In this document: positions 53,131-62,674 of the stretch, in pieces
Numbering within the stretch: position 1 is the stretch's first letter
Layout of the letters: every line of letters begins with the position of its first letter
Assembly (NCBI RefSeq): GCF_000526495.1
Contig: NZ_JAGE01000001.1
Coordinates: 2,600,001 to 2,664,000, forward strand
DNA: 64,000 nucleotides
Direction of reading: 5' to 3'
Source of the DNA: Ruminiclostridium josui JCM 17888
GTDB lineage: Bacteria > Bacillota > Clostridia > Acetivibrionales > DSM-1351
Translations under genes and position numbers: made by a program
The notes under the pieces: generated by a model
What the model saw: the letters and a program-made list of their open reading frames with translations, nothing else
The model's database searches: none
Told to the model about the DNA's origin: nothing

Positions 53131-55140
53131 TTGAAAAGCAAAATACTTATTATTGGAGCAGGCTATGCGGGAATACTTACTGCTAAGAAACTGGCTAAGA
53201 AATTTAAGAAAAATGATGATGTTACCATTACTATAATTGATAAAAATCCATTTCATACAATGCTCACCGAGCTGCACGAGGTAGCTGCAAATCGTGTTGA
53301 TGAAGATAGTATCAAAATCAGTTTGAGTAAGGTATTTGCAGGAAGAAAGGTTAATGTCGTACTGGATACCGTAGAATCCATTGATTTTGAAAATAATAAA
53401 GTTACCGGAAACTGCGGCACATATGAATATGAATATCTTGTACTGGCAGCAGGTTCAAAACCGACATATTTTGGTGTACCCGGTGCTGAAGAATTTTCCC
53501 ATAAACTTTGGTCATTCGATGATGCTGTTAACTTAAGAGAACATATTCATAGCTGCTTCAGAAAGGCTGCTACAGAAACGAATCCTGAAAAGAAAAAGAG
53601 ACTTCTGACTTTTCATGTGGTAGGAGCAGGCTTTACAGGAGTTGAAATGGTAGGAGAACTTGCAGAATATGTTCCTATCCTATGTGAAAAATATGAAATA
53701 GACAGAAAAGACGTAAGTATATACAACGTTGACGTATTAACACGTACAGTTCCAAACTTGCCTGAAAAGCTTTCAAATAAGGTAGAAAACCGCTTGAAGA
53801 AAATGGGCGTTACCATGATGCTTAATAATGGCGTTGTAGGAGTCGGAGAGGACTTTATTGAAACAAAAAATGGGGACAAGGTTACAAGACATGCTGCTGG
53901 AACAGTTATATGGGCGGCGGGTATAGAAAGCTCAGATATTACAAACGAGGCTGCAAAAACTCTTCAATCTGCTGCAAGAGGTCGTATAAAGCTTGACTCA
54001 TACCTGCGTTCACTTGATAACGACCATGTATACGTAGTTGGAGACAATATGCTCTATACAGCTGAAGGAGAGGAAAGACCTGTTCCCCAGATGGTAGAGA
54101 ACTGTGAGCAAAGTGCAGCAGTTGCAGCAAAGAACATTTACAGTGCAATAACAGGTAAAGGCGAAATGACAGTTTACAAGCCTTCCTTCCATGGAATGAT
54201 GGTATGTATAGGTGGAAGGTATGGTGTAGCAAGAGTTGGATTTCCGAATTTTATGTTCAATTTACCGTCCTTTCTTGCAATGTTTGCAAAACATTTTATA
54301 AATATTATTTATTTTATACAGGTACTTGGCTGGAACAAAATATTCAGCTATGTAAAACATGAATTCTTTACTATAAGAAATTGCAGAAGCTTTGTTGGGG
54401 GACATTTCTCTAACAGAACTCCAAGCTTTTTGCTTGTGGCTCTCAGAATATGGCTTGGAGCAGTTTGGCTCTTTGAAGGTGTTATGAAGATTGTTGAGGG
54501 GTGGTTTGATAAGCCTCATTTGAAAGCATTCTTTGGAGGAGCTAATGGATGGTATGACAGTATTTTAAAGGGTGCGGTAGAAGGGACAAGTGGTGCAACT
54601 GGTGAATCAGCAAAGGCAGTTGCAGAAGCAGTTTCCTCGGCGACAGTCGCAGGAGGCGGAGAAGCAGTAACAGAAGGAATTAGTAAGATAGGAACTACAA
54701 TAATTAACTTCGATTTCTTAAGCCTGTTTCGTATTATATTTGTTAGCGGTAAGGAACTTGCAGAGTCTGCATTGAGTGATTTTGCATTTAGACTTGATAT
54801 ACCTTTAATGAATACTTTTGTTAATAAAGTTATACTTGCAAATGATTCTATTCAAATGTTTATGCAGATTTCAATAGTAATAGCTGAAATCTTAATAGGT
54901 CTTGCGTTGATAGGTGGCTTGTTCACCACACCGGCTTCAGCAGTATCACTTATATTGCAGTTTATGTTTGTGTGTACAACAGGCTTGTATTTAGGAACCT
55001 TCTGGATGATTTTTGCTGGAATTGCCGTATTAATTGGTGCTGGAAGAACCTTCGGACTTGATTATTATGTAATGCCGTTTTTGAAAAGACAGTGGAAAAA
55101 GCTGCCTATCGTAAAAAAATGGTATATATATAACGATTAA
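53131..55140 (+). CDS. ndh2: Membrane-bound type II NADH dehydrogenase of the EET locus
   Basis: A 669-residue fusion. Residues 1-400 are an NDH-2/pyridine nucleotide-disulfide oxidoreductase: KILIIGAGYAGILTAKKL binds FAD, HVVGAGFTGVEMVGELAEY binds NADH, and VYVVGDNMLYT is the second FAD motif. After an amphipathic region the C-terminal 230 residues hold at least four transmembrane helices resembling DoxX-like quinone-binding proteins, including IWLGAVWLFEGVMKI. A soluble Ala/Gly/Thr-rich insert (about 485-520) lies within it. It passes electrons from NADH to a membrane quinone. Start TTG at 53131 with GAGGGGGAG ahead of it. It heads the operon that also makes the prenyltransferase, EetA/EetB, lipoprotein and ApbE. 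Confidence 0.88.
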   Translation: MKSKILIIGAGYAGILTAKKLAKKFKKNDDVTITIIDKNPFHTMLTELHEVAANRVDEDSIKISLSKVFAGRKVNVVLDTVESIDFENNKVTGNCGTYEYEYLVLAAGSKPTYFGVPGAEEFSHKLWSFDDAVNLREHIHSCFRKAATETNPEKKKRLLTFHVVGAGFTGVEMVGELAEYVPILCEKYEIDRKDVSIYNVDVLTRTVPNLPEKLSNKVENRLKKMGVTMMLNNGVVGVGEDFIETKNGDKVTRHAAGTVIWAAGIESSDITNEAAKTLQSAARGRIKLDSYLRSLDNDHVYVVGDNMLYTAEGEERPVPQMVENCEQSAAVAAKNIYSAITGKGEMTVYKPSFHGMMVCIGGRYGVARVGFPNFMFNLPSFLAMFAKHFINIIYFIQVLGWNKIFSYVKHEFFTIRNCRSFVGGHFSNRTPSFLLVALRIWLGAVWLFEGVMKIVEGWFDKPHLKAFFGGANGWYDSILKGAVEGTSGATGESAKAVAEAVSSATVAGGGEAVTEGISKIGTTIINFDFLSLFRIIFVSGKELAESALSDFAFRLDIPLMNTFVNKVILANDSIQMFMQISIVIAEILIGLALIGGLFTTPASAVSLILQFMFVCTTGLYLGTFWMIFAGIAVLIGAGRTFGLDYYVMPFLKRQWKKLPIVKKWYIYND

Positions 55141-55184
55141 TGTTAAGTATGTTTAAAAACATTATCTGCTAATAAGGGGGTGAC

Positions 55185-56093
55185 ATGGTGATTGGCAGAT
55201 TCTTGAACTATGTTGAAATAAAGACTAAGATAACCAGTACATTTGCATTTCTTATTACAATGGCTTATTTATTCTATATAGGAAGTCCTGTTGACTGGCG
55301 GCTTACGTTGATATTTTTTGCATCAATGTTCATATTTGATATGACTACTACTGCAATAAATAACTATATAGATTCAAAGACCAATCATCAGTCACTTGGA
55401 TTTAAAAGAAAAATTGCTCTGGCTATAATATTTGTCATGCTGGGTATAAGTACTGCACTGGGGTTATATCTTGCGTATCTCAGCGATGTGGTAGTACTGC
55501 TTATAGGCGCTGTTTGCTTCATGTGTGGTATTCTGTATACTTTCGGGCCTATACCAATATCAAGGCAGCCTTTGGGAGAGATTTTTTCAGGCTTATTTTA
55601 TGGTTTGCTTATACCTTTTATACTTCTGTATATTAACCTTCCTGAGGATACTCTTTTGAAACTAAGCTTGAACTTTACAGCTATAAATCTGCAATTAAAC
55701 ATTATGCCTTTATTTACAGTAGTGCTGCTTTCAGTACCACCAGTATGTACTACAGCAAATATAATGCTGGCAAATAATATATGTGACCTTGAAAGGGATA
55801 TTACGGTAAAGAGATTTACACTGCCCTACTATTTGGGTAAAAGAAAATCAGTTTATCTGTTTGCTGGGTTATATTATTTGGGGTATCTGGATATCATACT
55901 CATGGTTGTGCTAGGCAAGTTACCCTGGGTATGCCTACTTTCACTAGCAACTGTATATCCGGTACAGAAAAACATCAACCAGTTTTTCAAGGTACAGGAT
56001 AAAGCAAAAACCTTTATTGTTTCCATAAAAAATTATGTACTTATAATGGGTGCTCTATCATTGATGATTTTTATAGGAGGATTGTCATTCTAA
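55185..56093 (+). CDS. dmkA: UbiA-family prenyltransferase (DmkA/MenA-like)
   Basis: A 302-residue integral membrane prenyltransferase with about eight to nine helices. The first prenyl-diphosphate motif reads TAINNYIDSKTNHQ and the second ANNICDLERDITVKRFTLPYYLG (DLERD). In the Listeria locus DmkA makes the demethylmenaquinone used only for extracellular electron transfer. The adjacent NDH-2 and EetAB genes support that role; the exact quinone is not known. A GTG at 55188 is an alternative start, since AAGGGGG lies only four bases before the ATG. No polyprenyl diphosphate synthase (dmkB) is next to it. Confidence 0.88.
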   Translation: MVIGRFLNYVEIKTKITSTFAFLITMAYLFYIGSPVDWRLTLIFFASMFIFDMTTTAINNYIDSKTNHQSLGFKRKIALAIIFVMLGISTALGLYLAYLSDVVVLLIGAVCFMCGILYTFGPIPISRQPLGEIFSGLFYGLLIPFILLYINLPEDTLLKLSLNFTAINLQLNIMPLFTVVLLSVPPVCTTANIMLANNICDLERDITVKRFTLPYYLGKRKSVYLFAGLYYLGYLDIILMVVLGKLPWVCLLSLATVYPVQKNINQFFKVQDKAKTFIVSIKNYVLIMGALSLMIFIGGLSF

Positions 56094-56112
56094 GGGTAAT
56101 AAAGGAGTTAAT

Positions 56113-56508
56113 ATGAAATTTGCTAAAAAGTCCGACATCTTAGTAATATTAATAATTCTAATATCCGGAGGAGTCTTGTGGGCTGTGTATAACAACTCCT
56201 TTTCAAAAAAAACAGCAAAAGCAGAAATATATTATAAATCTCAACTAATTGAAACCATTGATTTGGATAAGGGCAAGGATAAAACCTTCAGTATACCCCA
56301 GAGTGACCATGTAGTATTTCATCTTACAGCCGATGGCAGGATACGCTTTGAAGATTCGGACTGCCCAGATAAGATTTGCATAAAGACAGGGTGGCTTGAC
56401 AAAGTGGGGCAGACTGCTGCATGCCTTCCCAATGAGGTTTTTCTTAAAATAGTACCCAAAAATAACAACCGCAGTGATGATGATATAGATATGATAATAG
56501 GAAAATAG
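56113..56508 (+). CDS. eetA: EetA-like NusG domain II protein
   Basis: A 131-residue protein with one N-terminal membrane helix (ILVILIILISGGVLWAVY) and an extracytoplasmic NusG-II domain. The conserved pair of cysteines is in EDSDCPDKICIKTGWLD, followed by GQTAACLPNEVFLKIV. In Listeria EetA is the membrane partner that helps pass electrons from quinone to surface flavins. It lies between dmkA and eetB as expected. Confidence 0.88.
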   Translation: MKFAKKSDILVILIILISGGVLWAVYNNSFSKKTAKAEIYYKSQLIETIDLDKGKDKTFSIPQSDHVVFHLTADGRIRFEDSDCPDKICIKTGWLDKVGQTAACLPNEVFLKIVPKNNNRSDDDIDMIIGK

Positions 56509-56523
56509 AAAGGTCAATTGCTA

Positions 56524-57045
56524 ATGAACAATTCAAGGAACAGTATGACAAAAACTAAACAACTGGTTCTTACTGCACTACTTTTTGCTGTTGCCTTGGT
56601 ACTTTCTGTAGTTGAGAATTCATTTCCGCCCATATCCGCGGGAATTCCCGGTATAAAGCTGGGACTATCAAACATTGCTGTTATGTTTGCATTATTCTTT
56701 CTATACAAAAGACAAGCTTTTACAATTGCTATTTTAAAGGCACTGTTTGTATTGTCTACAAGAGGCCCCATAGCTGGCTTACTTAGTTTTGGCGGAGGAG
56801 TTTTGTCCATATTTATAATGGCACTGCTGGTATTTGTTTTTAAGGATAGAGTTTCTTATCTGATTCTAAGTATATTTGGCTCAGTATCTCATAATGTGGG
56901 TCAGTTTATTATAATATCAATTCTATATACAAACATGTATCTTTGGGTTTATCTGCCTGTGCTTTTAGTTGCAGGAGTAATCGCAGGGATAGCAACGTCT
57001 ACCTTACTTAGGTTTATTTTGCCGGCTCTTAAAAAGCTGGTTTAA
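56524..57045 (+). CDS. eetB: EetB-like Gx transporter family membrane protein
   Basis: About 173 residues from the ATG at 56524, after GAAAGGTC; an in-frame TTG at 56518 is possible. Gx-transporter (HepS/EetB) family: TALLFAVALVLSVVENSFPP, then GIPGIKLGLSNIAVMFALFF and a later SVSHNVGQFIIISILYTN. Five to six membrane helices. It forms the EetAB module with the gene upstream and connects quinol oxidation to lipoprotein flavins. Confidence 0.88.
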   Translation: MNNSRNSMTKTKQLVLTALLFAVALVLSVVENSFPPISAGIPGIKLGLSNIAVMFALFFLYKRQAFTIAILKALFVLSTRGPIAGLLSFGGGVLSIFIMALLVFVFKDRVSYLILSIFGSVSHNVGQFIIISILYTNMYLWVYLPVLLVAGVIAGIATSTLLRFILPALKKLV

Positions 57046-57080
57046 ATAAAAACATATACAATTATATAGGAGGACTACTT

Positions 57081-58160
57081 ATGAAAAAAATTATTTCGCT
57101 AGTAATGAGTTCTGTTCTGGCAATATCACTGCTTGCTGGCTGTGGCTCATCATCCGAAACAAGTAATTCAACAAATTCCGCTACATCTACTTCCGCAAGC
57201 AGTTCAACTGCAGCTGTAAGCAGTGAAGCAAATGGAGATGCAGTTAAAACAGGACTTGCTGTTATTTCTTCAATAGCAAAATCCACAGATGCAGGAAAAG
57301 AAGACGGTGTTGCACAGGTTGATTCAACTGTTGTTGCAGTTACAGTGGATAAAGATGGAAAAATAGTTAAGTGTGCAATTGATGCAGCACAAACAAAGAT
57401 TAATTTTTCAGCAGCAGGTAAAATTACTACTGATTTGAAAAAAGAATTCAAGTCAAAGCAGGAATTGAAAACTGATTATGGTATGAATAAAGCATCCAAA
57501 ATAGGAAAAGAATGGAATGAACAGGCAGACGCTTTTGCAAACTATGTTGTAGGCAAAACAGTTGCTGAAATAAAGGGAATAGCTGTAAATGAAGAAGGTG
57601 TTCCATCAGATAAAGAACTTTCCGCTTCAGTTTCAATACACATTGCAGACTTCACTGCCGCAATTGAAAAGGCTGTTAACAATGCCAAAGATCTTGGTGC
57701 AAAAGCTGGAGACAAGCTTGGCCTTGGTGTTACTACAAGCATAAGCAAGTCAACTGATGCAGGCGAAAAAGACGGAGTAGCACAGGCTTACTCAAACTAC
57801 ACAGCTACAACTTTTGATGTAAACGGTAAAGTAACAAGTTGTGTTATTGATGCTTCACAGTCAAACGTAAACTTCTCAAAGGATGGAAAAATTACTTCAG
57901 ATTTGAAAGCTCCTTTAAAGACTAAAATAGAACTTGGTGCTGATTATGGTCTTGCTAAGGCTTCAAAAATCAAAAAAGAATGGTTTGAGCAAACTGAAGC
58001 TCTTGCAAAATATGTTACAGGAAAAACAGTTGATGAAATTAAAGGTATTGCTGTAAATGAAGAAGGAGTACCATCACAGGCTGAATTAACAAGCTCTGTA
58101 ACAATCCACATTGGCGATTATCAGGCTGTTATAGCTAAGGCAGCTGCTAATGCTAAATAA
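57081..58160 (+). CDS. pplA: PplA-like lipoprotein with two repeats, putative flavin carrier
   Basis: A 359-residue lipoprotein: signal peptide with lipobox LLAGC, a Ser/Thr/Ala-rich linker to residue 52, then two homologous repeats of about 145 residues (about 53-200 and 210-358). Each repeat reads ISSIAKSTDAGKEDGVAQ or SISKSTDAGEKDGVAQAY, then CAIDAAQTKINFS or CVIDASQSNVNFS, and ends KELSASVSIHIADF or AELTSSVTIHIGDY. The last motifs resemble the Ser/Thr-Ala-Ser sites to which ApbE attaches FMN. In Listeria PplA carries two covalent FMN groups and is the surface electron exit. The downstream apbE gene supports this; covalent flavin here is inference. Confidence 0.88.
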   Translation: MKKIISLVMSSVLAISLLAGCGSSSETSNSTNSATSTSASSSTAAVSSEANGDAVKTGLAVISSIAKSTDAGKEDGVAQVDSTVVAVTVDKDGKIVKCAIDAAQTKINFSAAGKITTDLKKEFKSKQELKTDYGMNKASKIGKEWNEQADAFANYVVGKTVAEIKGIAVNEEGVPSDKELSASVSIHIADFTAAIEKAVNNAKDLGAKAGDKLGLGVTTSISKSTDAGEKDGVAQAYSNYTATTFDVNGKVTSCVIDASQSNVNFSKDGKITSDLKAPLKTKIELGADYGLAKASKIKKEWFEQTEALAKYVTGKTVDEIKGIAVNEEGVPSQAELTSSVTIHIGDYQAVIAKAAANAK

Positions 58161-58214
58161 TTGATTGAATTAAAACGAACTATCCACAAATAATATAAAA
58201 GTAAAGTAAATTAC

Positions 58215-58530
58215 TGCTTAAATCGGGGTTGTCACAAAAAGAGTTTTTTCTTAACTTGTACGAGAGTATAAATTGTATCAATGGAAGCTTGGTTAAAGAT
58301 ATTTGCAATTGTTTGTAGGCGAACGCAGATATTTTACCGTAAAACTTACACGATGTAGGTTTTAGCGAACAATGAATCAAGGATGATGAATGTGAGCGAC
58401 GGCAAAATATCCTAAGATGAGCCTCTAGAAACTCTTGCAAATATCTTGTAAGCAATCATTGATATAATGTTATACGGGAGTATGGTGGTAAACAGAAAAA
58501 CTTTGTGTTTGTAACAGCCCCGTTTAAGCA
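58215..58530. mobile_element. MITE-like element of about 316 bp between pplA and apbE
   Basis: The ends TGCTTAAATCGGGGTTGTCA (58215 on) and, reading back from 58530, TGCTTAAACGGGGCTGTTAC are imperfect terminal inverted repeats extending to about 24 bases (CGGGGyTGTyACAAA core). The outer TTAAA/TTTAA could be a target duplication. Inside are nested inverted repeats GATATTTGCAA with TTGCAAATATC and GATATTTTaCCG with CGGcAAAATATC, so it would fold into a long hairpin. There is no coding frame. CGGGGCTGT-type ends resemble those of clostridial IS elements, making a non-autonomous copy likely. Confidence 0.65.
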
Positions 58531-58581
58531 TAATTTTTGTAATAAAAAAAGCGCCGGATGGCTTACGGAGGCTAATATAAA

Positions 58582-59634
58582 ATGAAAAAGTTAAAAAAAC
58601 TAATAGCCATAATAATTATACTGACATTTTCCATAAATCTTGCAGCATGCGGAGATAAAAAGAAAACCAGATATGAGGCAGAATTTCTTGTGTTGTTTGA
58701 TACCGTAACAAAAATTGTTGCCTATACTGAAACCAAAGAAGAATTCACAGAGTATTCTCAGCTCATATATGATAACCTAAAAGAATATCATGAATTATAT
58801 GATATATACCATGATTATCCCGGAAAAAACAATATTAAGACTATTAACGACAATGCAGGAAAAAAGCCTGTAAAGGTAGACAAAAGGATAATAGACCTGC
58901 TGCTTTTTTCAAAGGAATGGTATAAAAAAACTGACAGTAAAGTGAACATTGCATTCGGTGCTGTTTTAAAAGTATGGCATAATTACCGTACGGAAGGTTT
59001 GGAAGACGAAGAGAATGCTAAAATACCTCCAATAGATATATTAAAGAAAGCATCACAACACACGGATATAAATAAAGTTAAAATAGATGAAAAAAACTCT
59101 ACAGTTTTTCTGGAAGACCCTGAAATGAGTCTGGATGTGGGAGCTGTTGGGAAAGGATACGCAACAGAGCAGGTTAGCCGCATTGCAGAGGAAAAAGGCT
59201 TTAAATCAGGGCTTATAAGCGTAGGCGGAAATATACGTTCAATTGGAACCAAGGGCGTTGACAACCAGCTGTGGAATCTGGGAATTCAAAATCCTGACTC
59301 CAAAAGCGAGAACTCAACTTTAAAACTAATTTACGTAGAAGATAAATCAGTTGTTTCAAGCGGAGATTATGAGAGATACTATACCGTAAACGGTAAAAGA
59401 TATCATCATATTATAGACCCCATTACACTATTTCCATCTGAGCATTTTTCAGCAGTTACTATAGTTACCCATAATTCAGGCATGGCTGATGTATTATCTA
59501 CTGCCATTTTCAATATGCCTTTTGAACAGGGGAAGAAATTGATTGATTCTTTGCCTGATACGGAGGCTCTGTGGGTTGCGAAAGACGGTAAAATAAAGTA
59601 CAGCAATGATTTTAGTAAATATTTAAATAAATAG
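58582..59634 (+). CDS. apbE: FAD:protein FMN transferase (ApbE/FmnB-like), lipoprotein
   Basis: A 350-residue ApbE-family lipoprotein. Signal peptide with lipobox NLAAC near residues 18-22; FDTVTKIVAYTET at the start of the domain, MSLDVGAVGKGYATEQVSRIAE (the Asp-Gly-Lys motif), LISVGGNIRSIGTKG and the metal-binding HHIIDPITLFPS with a terminal SGMADVLSTAIFNM. It moves FMN from FAD to Ser/Thr of target proteins outside the membrane. The target is probably the PplA-like lipoprotein encoded upstream. ACGGAGG precedes the ATG. The MITE between them may separate this gene from the main transcript. Confidence 0.93.
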   Translation: MKKLKKLIAIIIILTFSINLAACGDKKKTRYEAEFLVLFDTVTKIVAYTETKEEFTEYSQLIYDNLKEYHELYDIYHDYPGKNNIKTINDNAGKKPVKVDKRIIDLLLFSKEWYKKTDSKVNIAFGAVLKVWHNYRTEGLEDEENAKIPPIDILKKASQHTDINKVKIDEKNSTVFLEDPEMSLDVGAVGKGYATEQVSRIAEEKGFKSGLISVGGNIRSIGTKGVDNQLWNLGIQNPDSKSENSTLKLIYVEDKSVVSSGDYERYYTVNGKRYHHIIDPITLFPSEHFSAVTIVTHNSGMADVLSTAIFNMPFEQGKKLIDSLPDTEALWVAKDGKIKYSNDFSKYLNK

Positions 59635-59723
59635 GATATCGCATAAGTTCCACCTTTTAGTTATAATAAGTTAGTGTGCAATAATGCATAATAACTTAAT
59701 ATAAAAAGGAGGCCTGACCCCCT

Positions 59724-60953
59724 ATGAGCAATCAAAGCAATAATTGGAAGAAGAATATAATATTGTTTCTGACAAGTCAGACCATATCTTTATTGGGCTC
59801 ATCTTTGGTTCAATATGCCATTATATGGTATATAACCATGAGTACACAGTCTGGTGTAATGATGACCATTTCCATTATATGTGGTTTTGTACCTACGTTT
59901 TTCCTTTCACCCTTTGCTGGTGTATGGGCAGACAGATATAACCGCAAAGTACTTATAATGGTATCTGATAGTATAATAGCACTGGCCACGCTTATTATGG
60001 CAATTTTATTTATGACCGGATACGACAGTATGTGGATGCTTTTTGCAGTACTTGCAATAAGGGCACTGGGAACTGCAGTTCAGACACCTACGGTAGGTGC
60101 TTATATACCTCAAATTGTGCCTCAGGAAAACCTCACAAAAGTAAATGGAATAAACGGCAGCATACAAGCATTGGTTATGCTTGCATCACCAATGATAAGT
60201 GGTGCATTAATGAGTGTTACAACAATAACTTTAATTTTCTTCATAGATGTAATTACAGCAGTTATTGGGATTATGGTTCTTCTGCTGTTTGTGCATGTTC
60301 CTGTACATTCTAAAGCTGTTAATAATCAATCCAAAGGTTACTTTAAAGATTTTCATGAAGGGCTAATATACACAAAAAACCACAGATATTTGAGAACGTT
60401 TTTTGTATTTGTAGCATTGTTTTTATTTTTAGCAGCACCGGCATCATTCTTGACACCCCTTCAGGTAACAAGGACTTTTGGAAACGATGTGTGGAGGCTT
60501 ACAGCAATAGAAATTGTATTTTCTGCAGGTATGACCCTAGGAGGGATTGTAATGACATCATGGGGCGGCTTTAAAAATAGAGCCTACACCATGGCGATAT
60601 CTACACTGGTAACGGGTATCTGTACCTTTGTCCTTGGAATAGTACCAGTCTTCTGGATATATCTTGTATTTATGGGTATTATAGGCGTTTCGTTGCCGAT
60701 TTTTAATATTCCATCGACTGTATTGCTACAGGAAAAGGTTGAAGAGGAATATATGGGAAGGGTATTTGGAGTACTGTCCATGATAACCAGCTCAACGATG
60801 CCTATAGGTATGCTTGTGTTTGGCCCTATGGCAGATTATATAAGAATAGAATGGCTGCTGAGAGTTACGGGGCTGCTTATTGTGATTATTGGGATTGCAC
60901 TATATTTAAACAAGATTCTTGTAGAAGCGGGAAAGCCAAGTACACAGATTTAA
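59724..60953 (+). CDS. MFS transporter (macrolide-efflux-like)
   Basis: A 409-residue major facilitator with 12 helices; LTSQTISLLGSSLVQYAIIWYI and the loop DRYNRKVLIM after helix 2 match the Mef-type efflux group. The substrate is unknown. AAAAGGAGG precedes the ATG. It lies after the electron-transfer genes with 89 bases between, and ends at a strong terminator (60968-61005), so it may be read with apbE or alone. Confidence 0.88.
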   Translation: MSNQSNNWKKNIILFLTSQTISLLGSSLVQYAIIWYITMSTQSGVMMTISIICGFVPTFFLSPFAGVWADRYNRKVLIMVSDSIIALATLIMAILFMTGYDSMWMLFAVLAIRALGTAVQTPTVGAYIPQIVPQENLTKVNGINGSIQALVMLASPMISGALMSVTTITLIFFIDVITAVIGIMVLLLFVHVPVHSKAVNNQSKGYFKDFHEGLIYTKNHRYLRTFFVFVALFLFLAAPASFLTPLQVTRTFGNDVWRLTAIEIVFSAGMTLGGIVMTSWGGFKNRAYTMAISTLVTGICTFVLGIVPVFWIYLVFMGIIGVSLPIFNIPSTVLLQEKVEEEYMGRVFGVLSMITSSTMPIGMLVFGPMADYIRIEWLLRVTGLLIVIIGIALYLNKILVEAGKPSTQI

Positions 60954-60967
60954 ATAAAGCAATTTGG

Positions 60968-61005
60968 TAGGGGCTTGTAAGTTAATGTTTACTTACAAGC
61001 CCCTA
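60968..61005 (+). terminator. Terminator after the MFS gene
   Basis: TAGGGGCTTGTAAGT (60968-60982) pairs perfectly with ACTTACAAGCCCCTA (60991-61005) around an eight-base loop. Confidence 0.85.
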
Positions 61006-61154
61006 AAATATAAGGTTATTTAAATATAAATTTTTCATATTACCCTTTCCTAATTCATGTTACATTGAGTGATAAAGAGAACATATAAATAGTTGAAGAT
61101 TGTAGCTGTTTGATTGTATAATATTTAACAGTGAACTGGAAAGAAGGCGGTTAA

Positions 61155-62384
61155 TTGGTAAATTTAAACAACCCGTTTATATCATTGAGGCATATAAATT
61201 TTAGGTATTATTGGTTCGGAATGTGTGTTTCACAAATTGGAACATGGATGCAGAATATAGCTCAGCCTCTACTTGCATATAAACTGACGGATTCTCCTTT
61301 TTTGCTGGGGTTGGTAGGGGCACTTCAATTTTTACCTGTTCTGCTGTTTTCCTTGTTTGCTGGTGTTATAATTGATAGATTTTCTAAGAAGATAATTCTT
61401 ATAATTACTCAATCAGCATCAATGTTAATAACACTCGTTCTTGCAATTTTAGCCTCTACAGGGGAAATAAGGTATTGGCATTTGATAGTAATGGCTACAG
61501 CCCTTGGAATGGCAAATACGTTGGATATGCCTGCAAGGCAATCTTTTGTAATTGAATTGGTTGGAAAAGAAGACCTGATGAACGCAATTGCCCTGAATTC
61601 CACTGTTTTTAACATTTCAAGAATTATTGGGCCTGCTATAGCAGGTATTTTAATGGAATACTCAGGCGTAGCTTTTTGCTTCTTTGCAAATGCAGTTAGC
61701 TTTGGAGCTGTGCTAATAAGCCTGTTTTTTATAAAGCCATTAAAGATAGAAAATGAGGCAGTTGAAAAGGGTAAAACTATATTACAAAATATTGGAGAAG
61801 GACTTAAATATATATTAAAAAGTGAAATTCTTTTCTCTACAATAATAATCATGACTATAGTCGGTACATTTGCCCCCAACTTTAGCGTTCTGGTACCTGT
61901 ATTTACGTCAAAGATTCTTCATATGGGAGAAGCAGGATTCGGGTATCTTATGTCTTTTATGGGGGCTGGTTCACTGTTTGGTGCTGTTTACGTTGCATCT
62001 TTGAGCAGGTCAGGCCCCAAAAGGTTTATACTTCGTGTAGTTCCGTTTGTGGTTGGTTTACTGCTGATTTTAATTGCATTTACGGATAAATTCATACTTA
62101 CAGGTCTGGCTCTTGCTGTGACAGGTTTTTTCTTTGTTATGTTTAGCTCAAGTTCCAACTCTGCATTACAGCTTAATACTGATAATGAATACAGGGGAAG
62201 AGTAATGAGTGTTTACACCTTGGTTTTTGCAGGGTCAACACCAATCGGAAATTTATTTGCAGGAGCAATGACAGAAGCATTTAGCGCCAGAATGGGGTTT
62301 GTTTCTTGCGGTGCAGCTATAGTCATATTAATGATTCCTATAATTATGTTATTGAAAGGAGCAAAGCTCTTTGTAAAACAATAA
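61155..62384 (+). CDS. MFS transporter (DUF894/EntS-like)
   Basis: A 409-residue major facilitator unrelated in detail to its neighbour. The N-terminal NFRYYWFGMCVSQIGTWMQN, then PLLAYKLTDSPFLLGLVGAL and ALGMANTLDMPARQSFVIELV, are typical of the MFS_3 (EntS/DUF894) group. Twelve helices; substrate unknown. The start is TTG at 61155 after AAGAAGGCGG. It is in its own transcription unit, with about 200 bases upstream. Confidence 0.88.
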   Translation: MVNLNNPFISLRHINFRYYWFGMCVSQIGTWMQNIAQPLLAYKLTDSPFLLGLVGALQFLPVLLFSLFAGVIIDRFSKKIILIITQSASMLITLVLAILASTGEIRYWHLIVMATALGMANTLDMPARQSFVIELVGKEDLMNAIALNSTVFNISRIIGPAIAGILMEYSGVAFCFFANAVSFGAVLISLFFIKPLKIENEAVEKGKTILQNIGEGLKYILKSEILFSTIIIMTIVGTFAPNFSVLVPVFTSKILHMGEAGFGYLMSFMGAGSLFGAVYVASLSRSGPKRFILRVVPFVVGLLLILIAFTDKFILTGLALAVTGFFFVMFSSSSNSALQLNTDNEYRGRVMSVYTLVFAGSTPIGNLFAGAMTEAFSARMGFVSCGAAIVILMIPIIMLLKGAKLFVKQ

Positions 62385-62533
62385 CGCTAATTATAACAAT
62401 TTTAATTTTTCTTAAGTCTTGTACAATTGTATCTGCAGATTTCCAATATGTTTGGGAATGTTGAGTGTTTTTTGCTTCAGCGTGTATAGTTTAAGATTGG
62501 TTAGGAATATTTACAAGTATAACGTATTATATT

Positions 62534-62562
62534 GACAATACTCCTTTAAATATGGTATTGTC
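62534..62562. promoter_or_regulatory. Inverted repeat overlapping a -35-like site upstream of speA
   Basis: GACAATAC (62534-62541) and GTATTGTC (62555-62562) are perfect arms; the left arm is part of TTGACA (62532-62537). A repressor bound here would block the promoter. It is 113 bases before the speA start. Confidence 0.45.
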
Positions 62563-62674
62563 TGCTTTTAGAAAAAAATTTTTGACTCTTACCTTTGTGA
62601 AGTACCTTGAAATTTTCAAGAATAATCCGTTAGTTAGGTAGAGAACAAATTGTTATATGGAAAGGAAGAGGGCC

